From contig JAHYZV010000006.1 in assembly GCA_019424245.1 (NCBI GenBank), positions 62,001 through 126,000 of the forward strand: a stretch of 64,000 bases of DNA, given 5' to 3'. The stretch is from Clostridiales bacterium. GTDB taxonomy: Bacteria > Bacillota > Clostridia > Lachnospirales > Lachnospiraceae. Shown here piece by piece: positions 17,378-26,889 of this stretch. The translations under genes and the position numbers were made by a program. Below the pieces are notes generated by a model, which was not told the DNA's origin, did not search any database, and saw nothing but the letters and a program-made list of their open reading frames with translations. Every line of letters starts with the position of its first letter. Positions within the stretch are counted from its first letter, which is position 1.

Positions 17378-17471
17378 TTTTTTGTTAATTGTAAATTTTT
17401 TGTAAAATTGTCAGATAATTGTAATATATTTATATAATCCACATATTCTTATGCAGAATCTGTGCAAATTA

Positions 17472-18059
17472 TTACGGTCTTAAATGGCTTCCTTCATACT
17501 TTGTATGTGCCTGTAAAACCTTTCTTAAAGAATCAATTCTTCCAGAAAGTTCGCCTTCTGGAACAACTATCTCCAGTGATTCAGCCATAATATCTATCAT
17601 TGGATTTGTGAATCTGCTTTTGTATCTTATAAGGACATCAAGCTTTTCCTCATATCCTCTCGCATCTAAAAACTTATCCAGGACGCTGTCCCCTGCAGCA
17701 ACCTGCTGCTCTGGCTGGGCCAGTGAGTTATCCACACTGTCCTCTTTTAATGTGTATGCTTCATCAATTCTATTGCCTGAATTAACTCTTACTGCCTGTA
17801 AATTGTCAGATATCTCCTGCATCGTCAACGGATCTACCTGCTCAAATCTATATTTCTGTGCTACATCCGGATATTTTACATGATCCACTTCACTCATGAA
17901 CATATCATATGGTCTTACATACACAGCATATTCACCATACATAGCCTGATATACCACCATTTTCTCTTTGGTTTCTGAATGATATGCAACACACTTTACC
18001 TGGTAAAGCTTATTCTTAAAATGCTTATAAAATCCGCCTGGTACTAACTGTCTTTCCAT
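17472..18059 (-). CDS. DUF1653-domain protein
   Basis: 195 residues from the ATG at 18059, which follows GGAGG by eight bases. Residues 1-75 match DUF1653 (PGGFYKHFKNKLYQVKCVA, YGEYAVYVRPYDMFMSEVD). The rest is a helical tail without a recognised domain. The function of DUF1653 is not established. The gene is alone, transcribed away from the PHP gene. Confidence 0.85.
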   Translation of the reverse strand: MERQLVPGGFYKHFKNKLYQVKCVAYHSETKEKMVVYQAMYGEYAVYVRPYDMFMSEVDHVKYPDVAQKYRFEQVDPLTMQEISDNLQAVRVNSGNRIDEAYTLKEDSVDNSLAQPEQQVAAGDSVLDKFLDARGYEEKLDVLIRYKSRFTNPMIDIMAESLEIVVPEGELSGRIDSLRKVLQAHTKYEGSHLRP

Positions 18060-18151
18060 CAGTAAACCTCCCTCCAAAAATATATTGTTATTTTATCGCA
18101 CAATGCCGTCTCTTACAACATTTTTTAAACACTTTGCCAAATGTTTTACAC

Positions 18152-18180
18152 TTTAATAAGTTGTCTGAGTATGGTAGAAT
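18152..18180 (+). promoter_or_regulatory. Promoter of the PHP-chromate transporter genes
   Basis: TTTAAT (18152-18157), 17 bases, and an extended -10 TGGTAGAAT ending at 18180. The PHP gene starts 30 bases downstream. Confidence 0.5.
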
Positions 18181-18209
18181 ATATTTACATTTTATAAGAG
18201 GAGCTTACT

Positions 18210-19100
18210 ATGAAACAGATAGATTTACATGTTCATTCCACATGCTCTGACGGAACTGATTCTCCTGCTGTTCTGGTTGATAAGGCAGTCGATAAGGGAC
18301 TTGCTGCATTTGCTCTTACCGACCATGACACTACCATGGGAGTTAAGGAAGCTCTTTTAGCATGTGAAAATGTTAATAACAAAGGCCACGAACTTGAAGT
18401 TATTCCCGGAGTTGAGATAAGTACTAATTATGATAATACTGAGATACATGTTGTCGGGCTTTTTATAGATTATAACGACAATGAATTCAATTCATTCCTT
18501 AATAAGCAGTTAAGTTCAAGAGATGAAAGAAATAAGCGGGTATGTGAACGCTTCCAGAATATAGGAATTAATATTACATATGAAGATATGCTAAAAACCT
18601 ATGGCGATGCGGTAATTACAAGAGCACATTTTGCAGACAGACTTGTTGCAATTGGAGCTGTTGGTGATAGAAATGAAGCATTTGACAGATATTTAGGTCA
18701 GGGAAAGCCTTGTTTTGTGCCAAGAGCCAAAGTTGACCCTGCAGAAGCTATTGAACGTATTCACCAAGCCGGCGGTATTGCAATCTTAGCTCACCCGGTT
18801 CTATATCATCTTGGCAATGCCCAGATGAACAAATTGCTTGACCATATGTGCTCTGCCGGACTTGATGGAATTGAAGCCATATATTCAACCTACAAGATGG
18901 GTGATGAATTATCAATAAGACGGATTGCTTCTGAAAGAAATCTCCTGATATCCGGCGGCTCTGATTATCATGGAAAGAACAAGCCTCATATACAGCTTGG
19001 AACCGGCATGGGACATTTATTCGTTCCTTATGAACTGCTTGATAAGATGAAAGATTCCATGCCAATCACCAACACGCAGAAGGAGACTTACGATGAATAA
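18210..19100 (+). CDS. PHP-domain phosphoesterase (RNase AM/TrpH-like)
   Basis: 296 residues. Metal ligands of the PHP fold are visible: DLHVHSTCSDGT at the N-terminus, ALTDHDTT, EIHVVGL, LAHPVLYH, and GSDYHGKNKP near the C-terminus. Members of this group hydrolyse 3',5'-nucleoside bisphosphates or trim RNA 5' ends. GAGG precedes the ATG. It overlaps the first chromate-transporter gene by eight bases, an operon link without an obvious shared role. Confidence 0.9.
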   Translation: MKQIDLHVHSTCSDGTDSPAVLVDKAVDKGLAAFALTDHDTTMGVKEALLACENVNNKGHELEVIPGVEISTNYDNTEIHVVGLFIDYNDNEFNSFLNKQLSSRDERNKRVCERFQNIGINITYEDMLKTYGDAVITRAHFADRLVAIGAVGDRNEAFDRYLGQGKPCFVPRAKVDPAEAIERIHQAGGIAILAHPVLYHLGNAQMNKLLDHMCSAGLDGIEAIYSTYKMGDELSIRRIASERNLLISGGSDYHGKNKPHIQLGTGMGHLFVPYELLDKMKDSMPITNTQKETYDE

Positions 19101-19650
19101 CAAAATTCAAAAAACTATACAACTCTTTTTAACTTTCATAAAAATAGGTGCATTTACTTTTGGAGGCGGTTATGCTATGTTACCACTGATTCAAAAAGAA
19201 ATTGTTGAGAAGAAGCATTGGATAACTGATAATGATATTCTTGAAATAGTGGCTATCTCCGAGTCAACTCCCGGACCAATTGCAATTAATGCAGCTACTT
19301 TTGTTGGCTTTCGTATCTGTGGTTTTTGGGGTGCACTATTTGCAACACTTGGAGTTGTGATACCATCCTACCTGATTATTCTTATTATATCTTTTGTACT
19401 TAAAGAATTCCAAAGCATAAAAATCATACAATATGCCTTTAATGGTATCAGAGCTGGTGTACTTGCTCTAATTATCAAAGCTCTCTGGTCAATGTATATT
19501 CAATGTCCTAAGAATGTTATTTCCTATATAATTATGGCATGTTCTTTTGTTTTTACTGCCTTACTTAATGTAAATGTGCTTATTGTAATTATCAGCTGTG
19601 CAATATTAGGTTTAGTAACATCTATTACCATATTAAGGAGGAAATGTTAA
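19093..19650 (+). CDS. Chromate transporter subunit (CHR family)
   Basis: 185 residues, five to six spans, one half of a split CHR transporter. The signature FIKIGAFTFGGGYAMLPLIQ and the SESTPGPIAINAATFVGF motif are clear. It pairs with the next gene; short CHR proteins work as heterodimers of opposite topology. Chromate is the classical substrate, but the natural role in anaerobes is uncertain. Confidence 0.92.
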   Translation: MNNKIQKTIQLFLTFIKIGAFTFGGGYAMLPLIQKEIVEKKHWITDNDILEIVAISESTPGPIAINAATFVGFRICGFWGALFATLGVVIPSYLIILIISFVLKEFQSIKIIQYAFNGIRAGVLALIIKALWSMYIQCPKNVISYIIMACSFVFTALLNVNVLIVIISCAILGLVTSITILRRKC

Positions 19651-20207
19651 TGATTTATCTTGAGCTTTTTTATATTTTCTTAAAAATCGGTGCATTTACC
19701 TTTGGCGGTGGTTATGCTATGTTACCATTGATTCAGGATGAAGTTATTGCCCATAATTGGATAGATTCACAGTCACTTATTGATTTTATAGCAGTTAGCG
19801 AAAGTACACCCGGACCATTTGCTGTAAATATAGCAACATATGTAGGAGCAGAGGTTGGCGGTATTTTCGGTTCTTTTTGTGCAACACTCGGAGTGATACT
19901 CCCATCCTTTATTATCATTCTTATTGTTGCAAAATGTTTTATTCAATTTCAAAAAAGTATAGTCATAAAGGGATGTATGTCAGGATTAAAACCTGCTGTA
20001 GTTGGTTTGATTGGTTCTGCTGTAATTTCGATGAGTTCAACCGTTTTCATACCACATGGGTTTAATACTACTGTTTTTACTGATATTTCTTTTTATACAA
20101 CATTAATTATATTTCTGATATCCGTAGTTTTAGCATTCAAAAAATTAAATCCAATTTTAATTATATGCTTATCCGCAATACTCGGAATAGTTTGCGGATA
20201 CATATAA
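19650..20207 (+). CDS. Chromate transporter subunit (CHR family)
   Basis: 185 residues, the second half of the split pair and a clear paralogue of the previous gene (LKIGAFTFGGGYAMLPLIQD, SESTPGPFAVNIATYVGA). The ATG at 19650 follows GGAGG by eight bases and overlaps the previous stop as TAATG; an ATG at 19644 is too close to the ribosome site. Confidence 0.92.
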   Translation: MIYLELFYIFLKIGAFTFGGGYAMLPLIQDEVIAHNWIDSQSLIDFIAVSESTPGPFAVNIATYVGAEVGGIFGSFCATLGVILPSFIIILIVAKCFIQFQKSIVIKGCMSGLKPAVVGLIGSAVISMSSTVFIPHGFNTTVFTDISFYTTLIIFLISVVLAFKKLNPILIICLSAILGIVCGYI

Positions 20208-20275
20208 TTAATTATAACAAAACATCATAAAAGACTCAGATTAACGGTTCTGGATAGTTTAAATTAATGCCTGTA

Positions 20276-21490
20276 TCATTTTTCATCCACAACCTGGAAG
20301 ATGTAGAATTTCAGATAATAGCTCTCCTGCGCCTCCCACAATATTGGGTGGTCAGGTGACTGTGTTCTGAACTCGACCTGACGGAGCCTTTTATGTACAG
20401 CCTTAGCGGCTTCCTTAATAGTCTTGGTAAGAAGCTCCTGTGTCATGAAGTGTGAGCATGAACAGCTTGCAAGATAGCCGCCGTCTTTGACAAGCTTAAG
20501 TCCCTTCATATTGATTTCCCTGTAGCCCTTAATTGCGTTCTTTGTAGCTTCCCTCGATTTGGTAAATGCCGGCGGGTCAAGTATTACAACGTCATATTTC
20601 TCACCTGCTTCGTTAAGCTTTGGAAGCTCATCCAATACATTTGCACATTTAAAATGTACTGTATCCTCAAGTCCGTTAAGCTTGGCATTGGCTCTCGCCT
20701 GTTCAACAGCATATTCTGATATATCAAGTCCAGTAACTTCCTTAGCACCTGCAATTCCTGCATTTAATGCAAATGTACCCATATGGGTAAAACAGTCTAA
20801 TACCCTCTTGTCCTTGCACAGCTTCTGCATTGCAAGTCTGTTGTACTTCTGATCAAGAAAGAACCCGGTTTTCTGTCCATTCACAACATCTATCATGTAG
20901 TGGACACCATTCTCAACTATCTCAACATTAGTGTCAAATTCATCACCAATAAAGCCCTTTACTCTCTCCATCCCTTCAAGAGTACGGACTTTGGCATCGC
21001 TTCTTTCATATACTCCACGGATATCAATGCTCTTTTCATGAAGGATTTCCTTCACTTTTTCGACAATAAGTGACTTAAATCTGTCAATACCTAAAGCAAG
21101 CGATTCCACAACAAGCACATCTGAGTACTTATCTATAACAAGCCCCGGCAGAAAATCTGCCTCCCCAAATATAAGACGGCAGGCAGAGGTATCTACTGTG
21201 TCAAATCTGTACTCAACCGCAGCCCTTACTCTCTCCTCAATAAATGCTTCGTCAACAACATCTGTGTGTCTTGCAAGCATTCTTACTGTAATCTTGGATT
21301 TTCTGTTAATAAATCCGATTCCCATGAAATAATCATCAAAATCAAGCACCTCAACAAGATGTCCATCAATTATTCCGTCAGACATCCATTCAATTTCGTT
21401 ATCATATACCCAGGCTCCACCTGCCTTTAAGGTTCTCCCTTCTCCTTTTCTTAATCGTATCTTTCCACATACACTGAATAAATCTTCCAT
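20276..21490 (-). CDS. rlmI: Class I SAM-dependent rRNA (cytosine-C5)-methyltransferase, RlmI-like
   Basis: 404 residues from the ATG at 21490 (AGGAAGGAACAG upstream); the in-frame ATG at 21538 adds 16 poor residues. An N-terminal PUA region (GAWVYDNEIEWM) is followed by a Rossmann methyltransferase with LDCFTHMGTFALNAGIAGAK, VTGLDISEYAVEQARANA and the catalytic VILDPPAFTKSR. GQKTGFFLDQKYNR is typical of RlmI/RlmK. Predicted to methylate 23S rRNA cytosine. Confidence 0.88.
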   Translation of the reverse strand: MEDLFSVCGKIRLRKGEGRTLKAGGAWVYDNEIEWMSDGIIDGHLVEVLDFDDYFMGIGFINRKSKITVRMLARHTDVVDEAFIEERVRAAVEYRFDTVDTSACRLIFGEADFLPGLVIDKYSDVLVVESLALGIDRFKSLIVEKVKEILHEKSIDIRGVYERSDAKVRTLEGMERVKGFIGDEFDTNVEIVENGVHYMIDVVNGQKTGFFLDQKYNRLAMQKLCKDKRVLDCFTHMGTFALNAGIAGAKEVTGLDISEYAVEQARANAKLNGLEDTVHFKCANVLDELPKLNEAGEKYDVVILDPPAFTKSREATKNAIKGYREINMKGLKLVKDGGYLASCSCSHFMTQELLTKTIKEAAKAVHKRLRQVEFRTQSPDHPILWEAQESYYLKFYIFQVVDEK

Positions 21491-21544
21491 TCTGTTCCTT
21501 CCTGTCAGATATTTCTGACATTTATCATAATTCTTCATAATATA

Positions 21545-21994
21545 TTAATCCGTTGACGGATTACCAAGAAAATAAAACATACATACTCCTGCAACCGTAA
21601 TAAGAAGCGACACAAGCTTAATCCATGAAAATGTAGTCTTCTCACTTCCAAACAATCCAAAAAGTCCTAGCAGATATGAAACAATTATCTGTGCAGCTAC
21701 AATCGTAACCTCAGCTTTCGCAATTCCAAGACCACTTATACTTTTTATAACTGTAAATGTTATAAATGCACCTATCACACCTCCAAGAAGTGTAATCTTG
21801 TTATCAACCTTAAACAACTTCATGATATCAGGTCTTCCGTCAATTACCCACATAATCGCACAAGTCGCCAGTGCTGTCAACTGCACAAACATTGCCGTAA
21901 CCCACACACTGCTCGCTTTCGTAACATTTGTATTAAATGCCCCCTGTAAACTCATAAGTGCTCCTGATATTATTGCAATCAAAAATCCTGCCAT
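21545..21994 (-). CDS. DMT-family transporter (DUF606/YdcZ type)
   Basis: 149 residues with about five spans, the half-size DUF606 type: GALMSLQGAFNTNVTKASS at the N-terminus and FTVIKSISGLGIAKAEVT. Members usually pair as EamA-like exporters, but no partner gene is adjacent. GGAGG precedes the ATG by seven bases. Substrate unknown. Confidence 0.85.
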   Translation of the reverse strand: MAGFLIAIISGALMSLQGAFNTNVTKASSVWVTAMFVQLTALATCAIMWVIDGRPDIMKLFKVDNKITLLGGVIGAFITFTVIKSISGLGIAKAEVTIVAAQIIVSYLLGLFGLFGSEKTTFSWIKLVSLLITVAGVCMFYFLGNPSTD

Positions 21995-22061
21995 TAACTA
22001 ACCTCCCCATTAATCTGCATAGAATAATTATTAGTTAATAACAGGATATTTATTCATAATG

Positions 22062-23333
22062 TTATTTAATACTCTGCGTACTGTTTTCATTATTATTTTT
22101 AGTTGTTTTTTCTATTGTTGTTGCAAATGTACTGTAAGCTGTATCAACATTTCCACCATCATATACCTGATGAAGCATAATCTCATATCTCATGTATACT
22201 TCACCAACACCAATATATTTGGCCTTTACAACAGAGTCAGAATAAATCTGGTGTAACTGTTGATAGCTTTCTTCTCTCTTAACCTTTAAATCTGCCCTTG
22301 CACAGCTTTTCTTAGCCATGTTCCCAAGATAATCTGCATAATCATAAGAAATTGCTCTTGCAACAGCCTTGGATGCATCTACATTCTTAGTGTACGGATT
22401 AACTACTGCCATCGTAGTAACAGACATTGCCTTAGAATCAAGGTCATCTCCCATTGAAGGATACTCACATATTCCATAATCTACATCTGTAACATTAATC
22501 TCTGCAAGACTGTCTGCATCTAGCACCGTATAGAGCATATTCCCAGTAGAAAACAGATCCGCACATTCTTTAAGACTTACTGTATTTCTGTCAATACCAA
22601 ATGCATCTTTTAACTGAGCGTACTTAGTAAGAACCTTCTTAATCTTTTCCTCATTAAGAGATACCTCAGCCCTGTTCTCTGCATTAACTCCGCCTATATT
22701 AATATAGGCTCCTGCTGCTGCATAATTAAGGAACATTGAATCAGGATCCCATTCAAACACCATTGAAACATCCTGATTCTCATCTGTAATCTGGTAATTA
22801 TCACTTATATTACGAATCTGGTCTATAGTATCAACTGCTTCTGCATATTTCTTATTATATACAAGAAATGAAGTGTTGAACGACACCGGGTAACCATATA
22901 ACTTACCACCATACGAACATGCAGTCATTGCAGCCTTACCATACACATTCTCATTATAGACTTCAGGATACATATCATTCTCAGAGGTAAGACCTGAAAG
23001 ATAAGCCTTCTCCATCTCTTCTGATGACAAAAAATATATATCACACGCATTGTCGTTTCTGACCGATTCGTCATATATATAAGTAATATATGAATCAGCC
23101 TCAATATATACAGGCTTAACAGTCACCAGTTCATTAGATTTCTTAAATTGTCTGGCAACGAATTCAAGATAAGACTCATATGCACTGTCATTATACCAGA
23201 CATTAACTGTAATAGGTCCACTAAGATTAAGCTTCTTCGCAGCCTGTGTCCTGTCATCTTTATTACCACAGCCTGCAAAGACTGTCAGCATGGTAACAAT
23301 CAGCATCATACTGATAAATCTTCTTAATTTCAT
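22062..23333 (-). CDS. Extracellular solute-binding lipoprotein (ABC family 1)
   Basis: 423 residues with a signal peptide and lipobox VFAGC (Cys22). The mature part looks like a sugar-type binding protein: PITVNVWYNDSAYESYLEFV, NACDIYFLSSEEMEKAY and YGGKLYGYPVSFNTSFLVYN. No permease or ATPase gene lies nearby, so its transporter is elsewhere or it has a sensory role. It follows argD by 17 bases, which may be incidental readthrough. Confidence 0.85.
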   Translation of the reverse strand: MKLRRFISMMLIVTMLTVFAGCGNKDDRTQAAKKLNLSGPITVNVWYNDSAYESYLEFVARQFKKSNELVTVKPVYIEADSYITYIYDESVRNDNACDIYFLSSEEMEKAYLSGLTSENDMYPEVYNENVYGKAAMTACSYGGKLYGYPVSFNTSFLVYNKKYAEAVDTIDQIRNISDNYQITDENQDVSMVFEWDPDSMFLNYAAAGAYINIGGVNAENRAEVSLNEEKIKKVLTKYAQLKDAFGIDRNTVSLKECADLFSTGNMLYTVLDADSLAEINVTDVDYGICEYPSMGDDLDSKAMSVTTMAVVNPYTKNVDASKAVARAISYDYADYLGNMAKKSCARADLKVKREESYQQLHQIYSDSVVKAKYIGVGEVYMRYEIMLHQVYDGGNVDTAYSTFATTIEKTTKNNNENSTQSIK

Positions 23334-23350
23334 AAAGTAAACTCCTGATT

Positions 23351-24532
23351 CTATAAGGATTTCTTAAGCTTAGCTATGCATTCATCTACATCTGCCTTAG
23401 TGATTACAAGTGGTGGAACAAATCTTATAACATTAGTTCCTGCTGAGAACAGAATAAGTCCATTATCAAGTGCTTTGGCAATTACGTCCTTAGGATTAAC
23501 TGATAACTCAAGTCCCTGCATAAGACCCATTCCTCGTCTCTCGACAACAACATCTATTGTCTCAACAAGCTCATCAAGCTTTTCTTCAAAGTAAGCAGAT
23601 ACTTCCTTGACATTATCTAATACATGCTGCTTCTCAAAAAGTTCGAACACCTTGGTTGCTGCTGCACATGCAAGTGGATTACCACCGTATGTTGTTCCAT
23701 GGTCTCCTGGAACCAATGCCTTCGCAACTTCCTCTGTCGCTGCAAATGCACCTACTGGAACTCCACAGCCAAGAGCCTTGGCAACTGTAAGGATATCAGG
23801 CTTAACGCCATACTGCTGGAATGCGAACATACTTCCTGTTCTTCCCATTCCGCACTGAATCTCATCAAGTATAAGAAGAATTCCCTTCTCATCACATAGC
23901 TTTCTTACACCTTCAATAAATTCTTTAGTAGCAGGATAAATTCCTCCTTCACCCTGTACTGTCTCAAATATTATAGCACAAGTTTTGTCATTAACAAGTT
24001 CCTTTACACTGTCAAGGTCGTTATACTGTGCAAACTTAATTCCCGGTATCATAGGTCCAAATGCTTCCTGATAATGCTTATTACCAGTTACAGCAAGTGC
24101 TCCCATACTTCTTCCATGGAATGAATGCTGCATTGCAATAATCTCTGCATCAGCCTTTCCGTTCTTGACATAATAATATTTCTTTGCAAGCTTGACTGCA
24201 CCTTCAATAGCCTCTGTTCCACTGTTAGTAAAGAATACTCTGTCCATTCCTGAAGCCTTTGTAAGTGCAGTTGCAGCCTCTACAGCCGGTTCATTATAGA
24301 AATAATTAGATGTGTGTATAAGCTTATCAATCTGTGCCTTTAATGCATCATTATATTCCTTATTGTTATAACCAAGTGCAAATACTGCTATACCTGCTCC
24401 AAAATCAAGATATTCTTTACCATCTGTATCGTAAAGTCTTACTCCGTCACCCTTATCAAGTACTATCTGGTAACGGTTGTATGTATGAATCAGCTTCTCT
24501 TCTGCTGTTTCTATAATCTGCTGTGTATCCAT
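23351..24532 (-). CDS. argD: Acetylornithine aminotransferase
   Basis: 393 residues from the ATG at 24532, preferred over the in-frame ATG at 24583 because the family starts near this point. PLP-binding lysine lies in TVAKALGCGVPVGAF; LDEIQCGMGRTGSMFAFQQ and FFTNSGTEAIEGAVKLAKKY are class-III aminotransferase hallmarks. It makes N-acetylornithine in arginine synthesis. Last arginine gene of the argC-argJ-argB-argD series. Confidence 0.92.
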   Translation of the reverse strand: MDTQQIIETAEEKLIHTYNRYQIVLDKGDGVRLYDTDGKEYLDFGAGIAVFALGYNNKEYNDALKAQIDKLIHTSNYFYNEPAVEAATALTKASGMDRVFFTNSGTEAIEGAVKLAKKYYYVKNGKADAEIIAMQHSFHGRSMGALAVTGNKHYQEAFGPMIPGIKFAQYNDLDSVKELVNDKTCAIIFETVQGEGGIYPATKEFIEGVRKLCDEKGILLILDEIQCGMGRTGSMFAFQQYGVKPDILTVAKALGCGVPVGAFAATEEVAKALVPGDHGTTYGGNPLACAAATKVFELFEKQHVLDNVKEVSAYFEEKLDELVETIDVVVERRGMGLMQGLELSVNPKDVIAKALDNGLILFSAGTNVIRFVPPLVITKADVDECIAKLKKSL

Positions 24533-24618
24533 GATTACTCTCACTTTCCTATTCTTATGAGCACACATTTTCACATGAGCCAATATAATATTATAACCTC
24601 AAAGCTTACGGTTCGCAA

Positions 24619-25524
24619 TTATTTATCTGAATCAAAGAATTTTTCTGCATCATCTGAAAGAATAGCTGTACCAACACCCTTGTTAGTAAATATTTCAAGA
24701 AGAAGGCAGTGTGGAATTCTTCCATCAAGAATATGTACTCTTGATACACCATGCTCAATAGCATCTATACAGTTATTAAGCTTAGGAAGCATACCGCCGC
24801 CGATTGTTCCGCTCTCTAAAAGTGTTCTCGCCTCTGAAGTAGAAAGCTCAGATATAAGTGAATCCTTATCGTCAAAATCCTTATATACACCTTCGATATC
24901 TGTTAAGAATGCAAGCTTCTCAGCATTGACAGCTCTTGCAATTGCACATGCTGCGTCATCTGCATTAATATTATATGCATGGAAATCATCATCATATCCG
25001 ATAGGACATATTACCGGTAAGAAATCGTCCTTAAGCAATGAATCAAGAAGTGTTGTATCAACATCTGTTACTTCTCCAACATATCCTATGTCCTCACCCT
25101 TAGAATACTTCTTCTCAACCTTTAACATGCCGCCATCCTTACCACTGATGCCGCATGCCTTAACTCCAAGCTGCTCAATCATTGACACAAGACTCTTATT
25201 AACCTTGTTAAGAACCATCTCGGCAATCTCCATTGTTGGCTCGTCTGTAACTCTTAAACCATTCTTGAATTCAGGTGTCATGCCTGACTTTTCAACCCAT
25301 TTGCTGATTTCCTTGCCACCGCCGTGAACGATGATTGGCTTAAAACCAACAAGTTTAAGAAGAACTACGTCCTGAATAACTTTTCTCTTAAGTTCTTCAT
25401 CTACCATGGCACTTCCGCCGTACTTAACTACAATTATCTTTCTGTTAAATTTCTGGATATAAGGAAGTGCCTCAACAAGCACCTGTGCCTTCATAAGTTC
25501 CTCTGTCATATCTTTTGCGCTCAT
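24619..25524 (-). CDS. argB: Acetylglutamate kinase
   Basis: 301 residues from the ATG at 25524 with GGAG six bases upstream; a start at 25536 precedes that ribosome site. IIVVKYGGSAMVDEELK, KPIIVHGGGKEISKWV and NINADDAACAIARAV are amino-acid-kinase motifs of ArgB. It phosphorylates N-acetylglutamate. It lies between argJ and argD. Confidence 0.95.
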   Translation of the reverse strand: MSAKDMTEELMKAQVLVEALPYIQKFNRKIIVVKYGGSAMVDEELKRKVIQDVVLLKLVGFKPIIVHGGGKEISKWVEKSGMTPEFKNGLRVTDEPTMEIAEMVLNKVNKSLVSMIEQLGVKACGISGKDGGMLKVEKKYSKGEDIGYVGEVTDVDTTLLDSLLKDDFLPVICPIGYDDDFHAYNINADDAACAIARAVNAEKLAFLTDIEGVYKDFDDKDSLISELSTSEARTLLESGTIGGGMLPKLNNCIDAIEHGVSRVHILDGRIPHCLLLEIFTNKGVGTAILSDDAEKFFDSDK

Positions 25525-25580
25525 AATAATCTCCATTTCATATTTATTCAGATATACTTGCTTTAAAATGCTGTGTCAGA

Positions 25581-26807
25581 TTAGCTTCTGTAATCAGCAT
25601 TTATCTTGACATAATCAAATGTAAGGTCACAGCCCCATGCTGTAGCGCTTGCATCGCCCTGCTTAACATCCGCAATAGCAATTACAGGATTCTGTGAAAG
25701 TATTTCTGTTGCTTTCTCCTCGCTGTAATCTGTAGCAGTTCCATCTTTAACAATCTGAAGCTCACCTGCTGAACTCTTAAAGAAGATATCAACCTTCTCA
25801 GGGTCAAAGTCTGCACCAGAATATCCCATTGCACAGAGAATTCTTCCCCAGTTGGCGTCATGTCCGAATATTGCTGCCTTGGTAAGACTTGATGTAACAA
25901 TTGACTTAGCAAGTGTCTTGGCTTCTGCCTTAGTTGTTGCACCCTTTACCTGAACCTCGAAAAGACATGTACAGCCTTCGCCGTCACCTGCAATCATCTT
26001 GGAAAGCTCTGTAAATACATAGCTTAAGCCTTCATAGAAAGCATTATAATCAGCACCCTCTTCTGTAATCTTCTTGTTGCCAGCCATTCCGTTAGCAAGA
26101 ACAAGAGCTGTATCATTAGTTGATGTATCTCCATCAACTGATATCATGTTAAATGAATCATCAACAATTGCACTTGTCATCTTCTGAAGAAGTGCCTTGT
26201 CAATATCGCAGTCTGTTGTTATGTAGCAGAGCATTGTTGCCATGTTAGGATGAATCATTCCTGCACCCTTGCACATACCACCGATTGTTACCTTAGTACC
26301 AGCAACCTCTACTTCTACAGCAACCTGCTTGCTTCTTGTATCTGTAGTCATAATTGCCTCTGCTGCCTGTGTTCCTGCTTCTAATGAAGCATCAAGCATT
26401 GGAGCAAGCTTTTCAATTCCTGCACAGATTCTGTCAACAGGAAGCTGCATTCCGATAACACCTGTTGAACCGATAAGTACTGCATTCTCCGGTACATCCA
26501 GCACCTTTGCGACTGCCTTTGCTTCTTCTGCACATGCATTATCTCCTTCAACACCTGTACATGCATTGGCAACACCGCTGTTTACAACTACAGCCTGTGC
26601 AAAGTCTTCATTATATACAATGTTTCTGTCCCATTTAACAGGAGCTGCAAATACTTTGTTAGTTGTAAATGTTCCTGCTGTAACACATGGCTTCTCACTG
26701 TATACAAGTGCCATATCTTTCTTTCCGTTCTTATATTTAATCTGTGCTTCACATCCGGCAGCCTTGAATCCTTTAGCTGCTGTAACACCGCCTTTAATTA
26801 TATTCAT
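25581..26807 (-). CDS. argJ: Bifunctional ornithine acetyltransferase / N-acetylglutamate synthase
   Basis: 408 residues. The self-cleavage site is in HPNMATMLCYI, where the Thr of ATML becomes the N-terminal nucleophile of the beta chain; GGMCKGAGMI precedes it. ArgJ transfers acetyl from acetylornithine to glutamate, closing the cyclic arginine pathway. AGGAGGATGTT precedes the ATG. Fits with the absence of an argE or argA in the operon. Confidence 0.95.
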   Translation of the reverse strand: MNIIKGGVTAAKGFKAAGCEAQIKYKNGKKDMALVYSEKPCVTAGTFTTNKVFAAPVKWDRNIVYNEDFAQAVVVNSGVANACTGVEGDNACAEEAKAVAKVLDVPENAVLIGSTGVIGMQLPVDRICAGIEKLAPMLDASLEAGTQAAEAIMTTDTRSKQVAVEVEVAGTKVTIGGMCKGAGMIHPNMATMLCYITTDCDIDKALLQKMTSAIVDDSFNMISVDGDTSTNDTALVLANGMAGNKKITEEGADYNAFYEGLSYVFTELSKMIAGDGEGCTCLFEVQVKGATTKAEAKTLAKSIVTSSLTKAAIFGHDANWGRILCAMGYSGADFDPEKVDIFFKSSAGELQIVKDGTATDYSEEKATEILSQNPVIAIADVKQGDASATAWGCDLTFDYVKINADYRS

Positions 26808-26889
26808 AACATCCTCCTATTGTACCATCACATATATCCTGTCATCACACATATTTTGTCGTGTAAATTCTAAACTTACACCACATTTA

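Noticed and set aside
24485..25327. 280-residue plus-strand open frame opposite argB
   Set aside because: It is a mirror frame of argB and argD with no domain and the wrong codon pattern.
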